Notes: generated by a model from the sequence alone, not told the origin. DNA of 64,000 nucleotides from Saccharothrix tamanrassetensis (GCF_014203665.1 NZ_JACHJN010000001.1:496001-560000), one strand, 5' to 3'; numbered from the stretch's first letter, positions 16,947 to 25,881 are shown. Translations and numbers: made by a program.

Positions 16947-17882
16947 CTACGCACCTTGTCGGGCGACCCGATTCGCGAAATCGAGCCAAGTGCGGGCGCA
17001 CTCGGCGGCGAGGTGGGCCACCGACTCGACCCGGTGCGGCGGCACCGTTTCCAGCAGCCGTTCCCACTCGCGGACCCGGACCAGGTGCAGATCCAGCAGC
17101 CGGAGCAGGAAACGGCCCGTTTCGGACATCCGGAGCGAAGGGTCCTGGCACAGCAGCCGGTAGGTCCGCTTGAATTCTTCGGAGGTGAGCTTCCGGGGCA
17201 CCGCGGTGTCCGCGCGCGAGCAGGGCTTCGCATCGCGCTGACGCGGCACCAGGAGCGGGTCCGGTTCGTCGGGCGGTTCCGCGTCGACCGCCTCGTCGTC
17301 GGGCGGGGACACGGCCGTGGGCTCGGGTGCGCGGGGGCCGCGCACGCGACCGTCCCGGCCGATGCGCGCTGTCAAGCGAGGAATATCCTCAGTTGACCGG
17401 CGCACCGCACCCACTGTCTTCGGCGAGAGCCCGATCATCCCGGCGATCATCCGGTCCGACCACTCCGCGTGCGCCCGCAGCACCCGCGCCGCCGCCGCTC
17501 GCCGGTCCGCCAGGGTGAGCGGCAGGCCGTGGGCGATGTTCGACCGGACGGCCTCGACGAACGCTTCCTCCTCGCTGCCCCGGAAGAACCGGACCGCGAT
17601 CGTGTCCCGCCCCCGCAACCTCGCGGCGGCCAGCCGGTGCATTCCGTCGACCACCCGCATGGTGGCCCGGTGCACGACGATCGGGGGCAGTTCCTCGTCC
17701 AGCTCGGCGAGCAGCTTCACGTGTTCCGCGCTTTCACCGTCCAGTCGCGGTGAATCGGCGTCGCGGATGGAGCTGATCGGGATCAGTGCCACTTCCTCCT
17801 CGGGCTGCCCACCCCGGTTACGGCCGAACGGATGCCCTTCGCTGTCGGGAACCCGCACACTGTCGGCGTTCTGGGTTTCCAC
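16947..17882 (-). CDS. StrR/ParB-like pathway-specific transcriptional activator
   Basis: 311 aa from the GTG at 17,882, preceded by AAGGGAAG. The N-terminal ParB-like segment (ALIPISSIRDADSPRLDGES, then PIVVHRATMRVVDGMHRL) is followed by a helix-turn-helix (WSDRMIAGMIGLSPKTVGAV) and a C-terminal domain as in StrR, the activator of streptomycin genes, and its relatives in glycopeptide and aminocoumarin clusters. It reads toward the halogenase operon and ends 139 bp before the promoter candidate. This family nearly always controls neighbouring antibiotic genes, so it probably activates that operon. I did not find a clear copy of the published StrR palindrome. Confidence 0.85.
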   Translation of the reverse strand: METQNADSVRVPDSEGHPFGRNRGGQPEEEVALIPISSIRDADSPRLDGESAEHVKLLAELDEELPPIVVHRATMRVVDGMHRLAAARLRGRDTIAVRFFRGSEEEAFVEAVRSNIAHGLPLTLADRRAAAARVLRAHAEWSDRMIAGMIGLSPKTVGAVRRSTEDIPRLTARIGRDGRVRGPRAPEPTAVSPPDDEAVDAEPPDEPDPLLVPRQRDAKPCSRADTAVPRKLTSEEFKRTYRLLCQDPSLRMSETGRFLLRLLDLHLVRVREWERLLETVPPHRVESVAHLAAECARTWLDFANRVARQGA

Positions 17883-18115
17883 CTTTCTTCCCTTCACAGG
17901 GCGGCCCGCCAGGGCCACGTCGACCGAATTACCCGTCCCGAGCTCCTCGCACCGGTCCGGCGGCGGCAGACCGCGACCCGGCGGGCAACTCGACCGCGCC
18001 GGGTTTTTTGGTGATCGCGAGGTGGATCGTGGTGCGGCCCGGCCGGGCTCGGCAGCGCGATCCGCCGCGTTGCCCGGAACCCGCGTGGCGCGCACCCGGC
18101 TGCCGTCGGCGGCGA

Positions 18116-18394
18116 TCAGCCGGGCCGCGACCTGCCGCGCCGGCGGACGCCGACCGAGCAGAAGATGGGGTCGCTGTCCGCGCCGTCGGCGCTCAACGCC
18201 CTGCCGAGGTCGGACACGGCGCCGTCGCTCAACACGAACTCGATGTGATCGCACTCCTCCGGTGGGGATCCCAGCGCGCCGATGGCCACCCGGAACGAGA
18301 CCCGGCCGTCGTGGTCGCGGTACACCCGCACGAACCCGTCGACGAGCCCGGCGACGACCGATTCGAGCGCGTTTGCATTGTCCACTGCGCTCAT
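18116..18394 (-). CDS. Small hypothetical protein
   Basis: 92 aa, ATG preceded by AAAGGGGGAA. The sequence is acidic in the middle (ESVVAGLVDGFVRVYRDHD, SPPEECDHIEFVLSDGAV) and ends in a basic tail. I recognise no family; it has no carrier-protein DSL motif. It is 233 bp upstream of the StrR-like gene and on the same strand, so the two may share a transcript. Confidence 0.45.
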   Translation of the reverse strand: MSAVDNANALESVVAGLVDGFVRVYRDHDGRVSFRVAIGALGSPPEECDHIEFVLSDGAVSDLGRALSADGADSDPIFCSVGVRRRGRSRPG

Positions 18395-19333
18395 TTCCCC
18401 CTTTGATGATCGACTGGACGACCGTTGGCCCCGACTTCAGCCGCGTCCGAGCCCGTTGCTGCCAGTCTGCCTTACGTCGTACCAGATCGTATGAGCTGAC
18501 GCCATCAAGGTATGAAGTGTTCTCACCCGGATGGCGGGCGATCATCCCGGTATTCCATACCAGCGGCGAAACAATGTCCGCGCCCGGTAGCCTGAAGACA
18601 TTGTTGCAGTCAATCGGCCGAGCCCGGCCGCGGACCGCGGACGACTTTTCCGACTACCCCTGACAGCGGTACCCACACGTGTCGGAACCGGGCTCCGCAC
18701 CCGGCGCCCGGTCGCGCCGATCCAGCATCGGCACCGATGGGTCGGATTCCCTCGGGACCGCGAAGCGTTGTGGTCGAACACCTCCGTGATGGAGTCCGCC
18801 CGGCCGTGCACCGTGATTGTCGGCACCGCATCCGATCGTCCGGTTCGGACGCGGTGGTGTCGATGTGGGATGGACGGTCTCGGCAATGCCGTCGACAATG
18901 CCCGTCCGCATTGGCGTCGATCGGCTGTGCCGCGTCGAGTCGCCGTGGAACGGTCGGCCCGTCCAGTTCGGATCGTCCACTGTGGCCGCCCACGATCCGG
19001 TCGCCCCTGCCGGCCGTCGACGATCTCGGACCGGAGGCAGCCCGGACCGTCGTCCGGGACCGACACGCGGAACGACCTGGCGACCGAAGGCTTCGGTCGC
19101 ACACTTCGAAACTGTGGACGCCACGACCGCGCCTTCGCGCCGACAGACGCACTTGGCCAGGTCAACCGCCTGTTCGGCGAATCACGATCGACCGGGAGTC
19201 GGTTCGACGGACCACTACAATTCCCCCGATCGGAGGTATGCCAACCTTCGCTCACTTCATCGGTTCCGGTAGCACCTGCTGCTTGATGTGCAAGAGTTGT
19301 CAAGCAACGGTTCAGACCGCGTGGAGGTGGGCT
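18395..19333. other. Intergenic region without a recognisable gene
   Basis: About 0.94 kb lies between the divergent small unknown gene and the Crp/Fnr gene. Several frames stay open but give Arg/Pro-rich, family-less sequence with no ribosome site. Features seen: a palindrome GGTAT-TCC-ATACC at 18,549-18,561, a nearby TCGTACCAGATCGTATGA stretch (18,477-18,494), and TACAAT at 19,216-19,221, a possible -10 element for the Crp/Fnr gene. Long upstream leaders are common for developmental regulators, but that is inference. Confidence 0.5.
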
Positions 19334-20041
19334 TTGAACCACGATTGGCCCAGCGGCAGCCTGCTCGGTCGGCTGCGCGACGCAACCAGGCAGGAACTGC
19401 TCAGCCTCGGCACGCCGGTCCGCTACGCGCCCGACTCCGAGATGGTCCGCCAAGGCGCGAAGGACAACCACGCGCTGCTGCTGCTCCGCGGCGCGGCCAA
19501 GGTGCGGACCATCGACGAGGCCGGGGCGACGGCGCTGCTCAGCATCAAGACCGGGGGCGACTTCGTCGGCGAGATGGCGGCGCTGGACGGGAACCCGCGG
19601 TCGGCCACCGTGATCGCCTGCGGCGAGATCACCGCCAAGTTCATCACCCGGCCCACGCTGATGGCGTTCCTGGCCCGCCGCAGCGACGCCTTCGTCGAAC
19701 TGATCAACGTCGGGAGCGCGCACCTGCGGTGGGCGAACGAACGACGCCGCGAACTGCCCCAACCGTCGACCACCCGGATCGCGCGCGTGCTCGTCGACCT
19801 GGTGCAGGCGCACGGGCGCCGGGCGCTCGGCGGCTGGGTGCTGGGATTCCCGCTGACGAAGGTGGAACTGGCGTCGATCGCGGGCATGAAGCCGCGCACC
19901 GCCGAGAAGTCCTTCAGCGACCTGCGCAACGCCGGGGTCGTGGTGACCGGCCTGCGCCGCGACGTCTTCGTCCCGGACCTCGAACGCCTGCGGGAGTTCA
20001 GCGCCGTCCAGGTCGGCCTCCCGCCCCGACGTCACCTCTGA
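19334..20041 (+). CDS. Crp/Fnr-family transcriptional regulator
   Basis: 235 aa from the TTG at 19,334, which has GGAGG six bases upstream; an ATG at 19,238 is in frame but its GGAGGT is immediately adjacent. The N-terminal cyclic-nucleotide-binding-like barrel is recognisable (LLLLRGAAKVRTIDEAG, GGDFVGEMAALDGNPRSATV), then a dimer helix and a winged helix-turn-helix (LTKVELASIAGMKPRTAEKS). Proteins of this type near actinobacterial biosynthetic clusters often act as pathway regulators. Its ligand is unknown. Confidence 0.87.
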   Translation: MNHDWPSGSLLGRLRDATRQELLSLGTPVRYAPDSEMVRQGAKDNHALLLLRGAAKVRTIDEAGATALLSIKTGGDFVGEMAALDGNPRSATVIACGEITAKFITRPTLMAFLARRSDAFVELINVGSAHLRWANERRRELPQPSTTRIARVLVDLVQAHGRRALGGWVLGFPLTKVELASIAGMKPRTAEKSFSDLRNAGVVVTGLRRDVFVPDLERLREFSAVQVGLPPRRHL

Positions 20042-20086
20042 TCCACCCGGATCGTCCCGCACCCGGCCCGCACTAGGCTTCGGCTG

Positions 20087-20779
20087 ATGACCGAGAAGGC
20101 GCTGACCACGGCCGGGCAGGACTGGGAAGAGCAGGCGCGGAACTGGATCGCCTGGGTGCGCGAACCCGGCTTCGACTCGTACTGGCGCTATCGCGACGCG
20201 TTCTTCGCGCTGGTGCCGCCCGCCGGCCGGGCGACCCTGGACCTCGGCTGCGGCGAGGGCCGGGTGTCCCGCGACCTCGTCGAGCGAGGGCACCGGGTCA
20301 CCGGCATCGACGCCTCGCCCACACTGCTGGAAGCGGCGCGGCAGGCCCACCCCGAGGGGCGGTACCTGCCGGCCGACTCGGCGGACCTCCCCTTCCCGGA
20401 CCGCAGCTTCGACCTCGTCATCGCCTACAACGTGCTGATGGACGTCGACGACCTGCCCGGCACCGTCGGCGAGATCGGCCGGATGCTCGAACCGGGCGGC
20501 CGGCTCTGCCTGTCGATCACCCACCCGATCACCAACACCGGCAGCGTCCGGGACGGCCTGTTCGTCCTCGACCGCCCCTACTTCGGTCGCCACCGCTTCG
20601 AGGCCGAGGTCGAGCGGGACGGGATGCGGATGAAGTTCCACGGGTGGAACCACCCGCTGAGCGCCTACACCACGGCCTTGGAAGACTCCGGCCTGCTCGT
20701 CGAGGCCCTCCGGGAACCGCAGGTCGGCGACGACACGTTCCCGTGGCACATGTGGATCAGGGCAGTGCGCCCGCGATAA
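20087..20779 (+). CDS. Class I SAM-dependent methyltransferase
   Basis: 230 aa. The SAM-binding motif I is LDLGCGEGRVSRDLV, followed by GIDASPTLLEAAR (acidic loop), ADLPFPDRSFDLVIAYNV and the post-motif LEPGGRLCLSITHP. This is the UbiE/Methyltransf_11 type. It starts 45 bp after the Crp/Fnr stop, so co-transcription is likely. The substrate cannot be deduced. Confidence 0.87.
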   Translation: MTEKALTTAGQDWEEQARNWIAWVREPGFDSYWRYRDAFFALVPPAGRATLDLGCGEGRVSRDLVERGHRVTGIDASPTLLEAARQAHPEGRYLPADSADLPFPDRSFDLVIAYNVLMDVDDLPGTVGEIGRMLEPGGRLCLSITHPITNTGSVRDGLFVLDRPYFGRHRFEAEVERDGMRMKFHGWNHPLSAYTTALEDSGLLVEALREPQVGDDTFPWHMWIRAVRPR

Positions 20780-20792
20780 ACGCCTGTCAGCG

Positions 20793-20819
20793 TGCCGGAA
20801 GGTTCGACCACCATTCCGG
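20793..20819 (+). terminator. Hairpin terminator candidate
   Basis: Inverted repeat GCCGGAA / TTCCGGC with a 13-nt loop that itself contains GGT...ACC, 13 bp after the methyltransferase stop. Confidence 0.5.
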
Positions 20820-21085
20820 CGACACCGCATCCGCCATCGCGATTCCCCGCCGAACAATCCACGCGACATGCACGCCGATGCGTCTAATCCAACAGCGGTC
20901 CAGGAAACCCGCGAACGGCCGGAAGGAATGGCGCCGGGCGCGGTGACGGGCCGGAGATGCCGGTTGCGCTCACCCTGCGACTGTTCTCCGGCCGCTTGGT
21001 GGCCGCCGCTCCCAGGGCGTCCGGGCAGCCGTCCACCCAGCGGTCGGCACAGTCGGAGTCAGACGTCATCGCACTCGCCGTAACT

Positions 21086-21110
21086 CACCGTTCACATGGA
21101 GTGAACGGTG
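21086..21110. promoter_or_regulatory. Perfect 10-bp palindrome, operator candidate
   Basis: CACCGTTCAC-ATGGA-GTGAACGGTG is a perfect inverted repeat with a 5-bp centre, about 230 bp upstream of the protease start. Arm length and centre fit a dimeric regulator site (a TetR/GntR- or Crp-sized operator). The lack of a nearby upstream stop codon makes a terminator less likely. Confidence 0.45.
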
Positions 21111-21340
21111 GGTGAATGTTCTCGCCGCAACGCGGTCCGGCGGATCGGTGCACACCGGAGAAGCTGTTATCGCTCGTTCCCGGCCCGACGAGCCGGCGGT
21201 GAACGATCACAACGCGGCGGCGGGGAAACGAACGGCCGTTGTCCGCGATCGCGGGGGCGCGCACGGTGTTGCTCAGCCGGCCAGTCCGCTAGCGGCTGAC
21301 CGGCATGTATTCGTTTCCCTTCCCTGCAAGGAGAATACTC

Positions 21341-22015
21341 GTGGATCGGAAATCAACCCGACGGCGCCTGCCCTGCCTGGTCGCCATCGCCGCCGCCTTC
21401 GCCACCGCGGTCGCGCTGCCGGCCCCGGCAATGGCCACCGGTGATCAGTCCACGCCCCACGGGCTGATCAAGACCGAGGAGCACACCCAGGTCAAGGAGG
21501 TCGCACCGGCACGTGCCCCGCTGAGCGCCACACCGCTGGCGACGAAGAAGCTCAACTACACGCAGCAGGTGCAGCAGCAGAACCAGTGGTGCTGGGCCGC
21601 GACCGGCGCCAGCATCGAGCAGACCCTCGGCGTGACCGTCAGCCAGCAGGCGTTCTGCGCCGCCGGCAAGGGCTCGTCGGCGGGCTACTGCCCCAACCAG
21701 GCCGCCCAGATCCCGGAGATCGTGCGCGGCTTCCGGGGCACCGGCTTCAACGCCCAGGACGCCCGCGGGCCGATCGGCTTCGCCTCGATCACCCAGCAGA
21801 TCGACGCCGGCATCCCGCACCTCACCGGCATCTACTGGACCTCCGGCGGCGGGCACGCCGAGGTGATCTACGGCTACGACAGCACCAACCAGTCCGTCTT
21901 CATCGGCGACCCGTGGCCGAGCTACCAGCGTTACCAGACCTGGACCTACAACCAGTACCGCAGCAACAGCCGGTTCCGCTGGAACGACACCATCGTGAAC
22001 ATCACCAAGGCTTAA
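21341..22015 (+). CDS. Secreted papain-like (C39/AvrRpt2-type) cysteine protease
   Basis: 224 aa from the GTG at 21,341, which has AAGGAG seven bases before it. Residues 1-35 are a signal peptide (basic KSTRRR, hydrophobic core, cut near AMA-TGD). The mature part carries the papain-like active site QQQNQWCWAATGAS (Gln and catalytic Cys) and GGGHAEVIYGYD (catalytic His), followed by IGDPWPSYQRY. A propeptide of about 40 residues separates signal and core. It is probably co-expressed with the following membrane-anchored protein, which begins 12 bp downstream. Confidence 0.87.
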   Translation: MDRKSTRRRLPCLVAIAAAFATAVALPAPAMATGDQSTPHGLIKTEEHTQVKEVAPARAPLSATPLATKKLNYTQQVQQQNQWCWAATGASIEQTLGVTVSQQAFCAAGKGSSAGYCPNQAAQIPEIVRGFRGTGFNAQDARGPIGFASITQQIDAGIPHLTGIYWTSGGGHAEVIYGYDSTNQSVFIGDPWPSYQRYQTWTYNQYRSNSRFRWNDTIVNITKA

Positions 22016-22027
22016 GGAGTCGTGGTC

Positions 22028-22852
22028 GTGGTCTGCCGGAAGTCGTCCGTCTTCGCGCTGGTCGCACTCGCCATGGTCGCGTTCTCCATGGCCCTCTTCA
22101 GCTCCTCGGCTTCGGCGCGGGAGGCGGTGTCGCCGCCGTCCCCGGAGGACTTCGCCGCCGCGCTCGGTGCCGCGAAGACGCCCGCGGCGATCAGTTTCGC
22201 GAAGACCAACTTCCGGCAGGTCCACGGCGTGGAGCCGAGCACGGTGACCGTCGCCGACCACGGCGTGGCGGCCTACGTGCTCAACCCGGACTTCGTCCGG
22301 GGCGTCGCCGGTGCACCGGCCGGGGTGTTGCAGTACATCGCGGTGACCGCCGTCGCGGACAACGGGGTCCGCGCCACCCTGCGGGCCAACCCGGAGGACG
22401 GCGGGGACTGGGTGGTCGGCAGCGTGTTCTCCGGCGACGACGAGGAGGTGCTGAGCCAACGGCTGCGGCCCGGTTCGGTGCTGCTGAACGAACCGCAGAT
22501 CAACGGCTGGTACGAGCTGACCCCGACCGGGGTGGCGCTGCTCCAGGCGAGCCTCCCGCAGTCGGAGGTGGGCGAGTTCATCCCGATCGCGGAGTACCGG
22601 AAGCAGGTGCGGGCACGCTACGGGGACAAGCTGCCGGGCTCGGACTACGAGAAGAACCGGGGTCTCGGCTTCACCCGGCAGGACGACGCCGCCGCACCGC
22701 CGACCGATCGCGGGCCGTCGGCGGCGGAGCTGGGGCTGCCGATCGCCGGTGCGGTCGTGCTGCTGGCGTTCGCGGTGGTGGTGTTCCGGCGGTACCGCTA
22801 CTCCCACAGGAAGTCCACGCCCGCCAGCGAGGGGTCCAGGGCTTCGAAGTAG
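22028..22852 (+). CDS. Secreted, C-terminally membrane-anchored protein of unknown function
   Basis: About 274 aa; GTG at 22,028 has GGAG at an eight-base distance, while GTG at 22,022 is too close to it. An N-terminal signal peptide (FALVALAMVAFSMALF, cut near ASA) precedes a roughly 200-residue extracellular region, then a Pro/Asp-rich spacer, a membrane segment (LGLPIAGAVVLLAFAVVVF) and a short basic tail. This is a type I membrane layout. No family is recognised. Because it directly follows a secreted cysteine protease, it may be the protease's substrate, inhibitor or anchor. Its 3' end overlaps the convergent XRE gene by 55 bp. Confidence 0.78.
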   Translation: MVCRKSSVFALVALAMVAFSMALFSSSASAREAVSPPSPEDFAAALGAAKTPAAISFAKTNFRQVHGVEPSTVTVADHGVAAYVLNPDFVRGVAGAPAGVLQYIAVTAVADNGVRATLRANPEDGGDWVVGSVFSGDDEEVLSQRLRPGSVLLNEPQINGWYELTPTGVALLQASLPQSEVGEFIPIAEYRKQVRARYGDKLPGSDYEKNRGLGFTRQDDAAAPPTDRGPSAAELGLPIAGAVVLLAFAVVVFRRYRYSHRKSTPASEGSRASK

Positions 22853-23769
22853 GCGCAGGCGAACCCGTCCGGCCCGCACAGCAACGGCTCGCTGACCGTG
22901 GGCGTGAGACCCTCGCGCGCCCGCTCCACCCGCGTGCAGCGGACCGGCAGCATCGCCGGGTCGAAGTAGAGCCGGATCAGGTAGGTCTGCATCCGCCCCC
23001 GGATCACCCGGTAGAACGTCGGTGCCCGGACCGGCGTGGTGCAGACCAGGGTGAAGCTGAAGATGTGCACGTCACCCTCGGTGAGCTTGCGGTCGAAGAG
23101 GAGCTCGAACACCATCCCCGCCGAGGACCGCTGCTTGCGCACCCGGCCGACCCGGCACCCGTCGCCGGCGCGGAGCCGAACGGTGTCGATGTCGGCCTCC
23201 GGCTCGCTCTGGTGGGTCACCACGAAGCCGTCCGGCCCGGACCGCCGGGCCCGCACCGCCATGGTGGACGTCATCTCCGCGATCTCGCCGGTCGAGGTCA
23301 GCCGCACGTCGTCGAAGACGGTGACCACTTCGAGGTCGGAGTTGCACGGGCTGCCGGAAACGCCGTCGAACTCGTCCAGCAGCGCCCCGGTGGGCGCCCA
23401 GCTCTGGCTCAGCTCCGCGATCGACAGCACCCGCCGGTCGAGGCCGGGGGCGCGCTGGTGGGGCCCGGTGAGCACCACCAGGCTGTCCTCCGGGAGCTGG
23501 AGCACGCGTTCCAGGGCCCGCACGGTGTCCAGCGCGCGTGGTACCGCCGGGTGCCGCAGCCCGCGCTGCCAATAGCTCAGGGTCGACTGGGCGATGGTGA
23601 TGTCGTGCGATCTCAGGTGGGCGCGCAACCGGGACAACGACAGCCCCCGTCGCCGGATGGCCGCGGCCAACGCGCGGTCGAACGGCCCGTAGCGCAGCGC
23701 CTGGGCCAGATCGCCCGGCGGAACGGGAGCGGGTTGGGCACCTGCGAGCACCTGAACGTCATGACGCAT
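22798..23769 (-). CDS. XRE-type helix-turn-helix regulator with large C-terminal domain
   Basis: 323 aa. Residues about 28-90 form the DNA-binding domain (LAAAIRRRGLSLSRLRAHL and STLSYWQRGLRHP). The remaining 230 residues make a beta-rich domain of unknown ligand, with FDDVRLTSTGEIAEMTSTM and a late FYRVIRGRMQTYLIRLYFD; similar proteins are common and uncharacterised in actinomycetes. The overlap with the convergent membrane-protein gene suggests mutual interference. Confidence 0.8.
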   Translation of the reverse strand: MRHDVQVLAGAQPAPVPPGDLAQALRYGPFDRALAAAIRRRGLSLSRLRAHLRSHDITIAQSTLSYWQRGLRHPAVPRALDTVRALERVLQLPEDSLVVLTGPHQRAPGLDRRVLSIAELSQSWAPTGALLDEFDGVSGSPCNSDLEVVTVFDDVRLTSTGEIAEMTSTMAVRARRSGPDGFVVTHQSEPEADIDTVRLRAGDGCRVGRVRKQRSSAGMVFELLFDRKLTEGDVHIFSFTLVCTTPVRAPTFYRVIRGRMQTYLIRLYFDPAMLPVRCTRVERAREGLTPTVSEPLLCGPDGFACAYFEALDPSLAGVDFLWE

Positions 23770-24214
23770 GGGTTACCTCACGCTGCCGCGGCATCGCGGC
23801 CTGGGTACCGATGATCAGGCGGCTGCACGCACTCTAAGTCACGAGCCGGGTGGCCGGCCAACCTGCGAAAGTCGGTTGCGACGCCCCTGCGGGGTGGCGG
23901 GCCGGGCGCGGCGGCGGTTCAGGCCGGTGCCGGAGCGTCGTCGCACCGGTCGATGGCACGCAGGTCCCGCTTGTGCGTCTCGCCGCCCACGAGGCCGAGC
24001 AGGGCCGGCACCCCGGTCGCGATCATCAGCGTCAATGCTCGGTGACTCTGCCGGACCGGGGCCCCCGGGAGTGGTGATCCGCGCGTGCGCGGGACGAGTC
24101 GACATTCGTCCCGCGCACGCGACCGCGCCGTCCGGGCGCACCAGCGGTCTCGCCGCGTCCACCGAGAACGCGCGACAAGGTGGCCGCGCGACAGGGTGGC
24201 CGCGCGGCCGTCGG
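23770..24214. other. Intergenic region, possible transporter remnant
   Basis: The 445-bp gap between the XRE start and the DHA2 stop contains, on the minus strand around 24,040-23,919, an open segment reading IATGVPALLGLVGGETHKRD. It resembles the tail of an MFS transporter but has no start and no membrane helices. Otherwise only the XRE promoter is expected here. Confidence 0.4.
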
Positions 24215-25663
24215 CTACAGCGGGGTCTCGGCCTTGCCGCCGCGGACCGCGATGGAGCCGGCCACCGCCACCACCGAGAGGATCGCCGCGAGCAGGATCG
24301 CCATGTGCACGCCACCCATCTCGGCGCTCGCCGCGGACTGGCCGGACGTGGCCAGGTCGGCGGCACGCGCGCTCATCACGCTCACCAGCAGGGCCACCCC
24401 CGCCGCAGCCGCCAACTGCTGGGTCGTGCTGAAGATCGCACTGCCGTGGGAGTAGAGCCGAGCCGGCAGGGCGCCCAGACCGGCGGAGAACAGCGGCGTG
24501 AACGAGAACGCCAGGCCCAGGCTCAGCACCAGGTGGAACACCAGCACCAGCGCGGCGGGCGTCGAGCTGCCGAAACCGGTCGCGAACCAGAGGGACGCGC
24601 TGGTCGCGACCGTGCCGATGATGAGCAGGATGCGCGGGCCCACCCGGTCGTAGAGCCGGCCCACGAACGGCGACAGCAGGCCCATCAACAGGCCGCCGGG
24701 CAGCAGCAGCAGGCCGGTGGCCAGCGGGTCGAGCTTCAGCACGTTCTGGATGTAGATCGGCAGGACCGTCGCGACACCGAGCAGCAGCGCCATCATCACC
24801 ATCATGAGCCCGCTGGCCAGGGTGAACGTGCGGGAGGCGAAGGTCCGCAGGTCGAGCAGGGCGCGCTCGTGGCGCTGCAGGGAGACCTGCCGCAGCACGA
24901 ACGCCGTGATACCCGCCGCGCCGACCGCGAGCGACGCCCACAGGGTGGCGGTGGACCCCTCGCCGGTGTGCCCGATGCTCGACAGGCCGTAGACCAGCCC
25001 ACCGAAACCGAACACCGACAGCACGACCGACAGCACGTCGATCGGCGTGCTGCTCGTCTCGCCGATGCGCTTCACCCGGCGCAGGCCCAGGGCCAGCGTC
25101 GTCAACGAGATCGGCAGCACCACCCAGAACATGGCGCGCCAGCCGAACAGGTCGAGCACCACACCCGACACGGTGGGGCCGATGGCGGGCGCGACGGAGA
25201 TCACGATGGAGATGTTGCCCATCACGGCACCGCGGCGGGCCGCCGGCACGAGCGTCATCACGGTCGTCATCAGCAGCGGGAGCATGATCGCGGTGCCGCA
25301 CGCCTGCACGACGCGCGCCGTGAGCAGCACCGGGAAGCCCGGCGCCAGGGCCGCCAGCAGGGTGCCCGCGCTGAACAGGCTCATCGCCACGCCGTACAGC
25401 ACGCGCGTCGGCACCCGTTGGATCAGGTAGCCGGTGATCGGGATGACCACCGACATGGTCAGCAGGAAGCCGGCGGTGAGCCACTGCCCCACGGCCGCCG
25501 TGACGTGCAGATCGGTCAGCAGGACCGGAAGTGCGACGCTCATGATCGTTTCGTTCAGGATGACCACGAACGTGGCCACCAGCAGTACACCGATCACCAA
25601 GCGATCGCTGCGGCTCAGTGCGGGCGGCGACGCCACGGCGTCGGACACACCTGCGGAAGTCAT
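24215..25663 (-). CDS. DHA2-type MFS multidrug exporter (EmrB/QacA-like)
   Basis: 482 aa with about 14 hydrophobic helices. Motifs: the helix-1 ETIMSVALPVL segment (drug/H+ antiporter motif D1-like), WLTAGFLLTMSVVIPITGYL, RVVQACGTAIMLPL (motif B region) and NISIVISVAPAIGPTVSGVV (antiporter motif C). The family exports drugs or secondary metabolites using the proton gradient. It is a single-gene unit; the nearest regulator is the XRE gene downstream. It could export a product of either biosynthetic region, but nothing in the sequence links it. Confidence 0.9.
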   Translation of the reverse strand: MTSAGVSDAVASPPALSRSDRLVIGVLLVATFVVILNETIMSVALPVLLTDLHVTAAVGQWLTAGFLLTMSVVIPITGYLIQRVPTRVLYGVAMSLFSAGTLLAALAPGFPVLLTARVVQACGTAIMLPLLMTTVMTLVPAARRGAVMGNISIVISVAPAIGPTVSGVVLDLFGWRAMFWVVLPISLTTLALGLRRVKRIGETSSTPIDVLSVVLSVFGFGGLVYGLSSIGHTGEGSTATLWASLAVGAAGITAFVLRQVSLQRHERALLDLRTFASRTFTLASGLMMVMMALLLGVATVLPIYIQNVLKLDPLATGLLLLPGGLLMGLLSPFVGRLYDRVGPRILLIIGTVATSASLWFATGFGSSTPAALVLVFHLVLSLGLAFSFTPLFSAGLGALPARLYSHGSAIFSTTQQLAAAAGVALLVSVMSARAADLATSGQSAASAEMGGVHMAILLAAILSVVAVAGSIAVRGGKAETPL

Positions 25664-25881
25664 GCGGAATCCCCCAGAGAAGAAAAACGGGCGCGAGAAA
25701 GGGCAGCGGCGCCCCGAACCCCGTCCACCCTACCTGCGCACCTCACGCCGCATACGTGCATTTTCGGTGCCGCCGGCCCTGAGGTAAGCGCGCTCACAGT
25801 GGCGAAACCACGAGCGCGGAGCGGAGTTCGGTGCCACGCTGCCCGGCGTCGGCGCCCCTGCCGGAGTGCAGGGTCGTGGCC

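Larger units (their letters stand above)
20780..21340. other. Intergenic region before the protease gene
   Basis: The 561-bp spacer holds the hairpin at 20,793-20,819 and a 10-bp perfect inverted repeat at 21,086-21,110. No gene is supported: open frames on both strands lack ribosome sites and protein-like composition. The promoter of the protease gene should lie in its last 250 bp. Confidence 0.5.

Noticed and set aside
18542-20869. 775-codon minus-strand frame across the Crp/Fnr and methyltransferase genes
   Set aside because: Antisense to two well-supported genes and Arg/Gly/Pro-rich without any motif.
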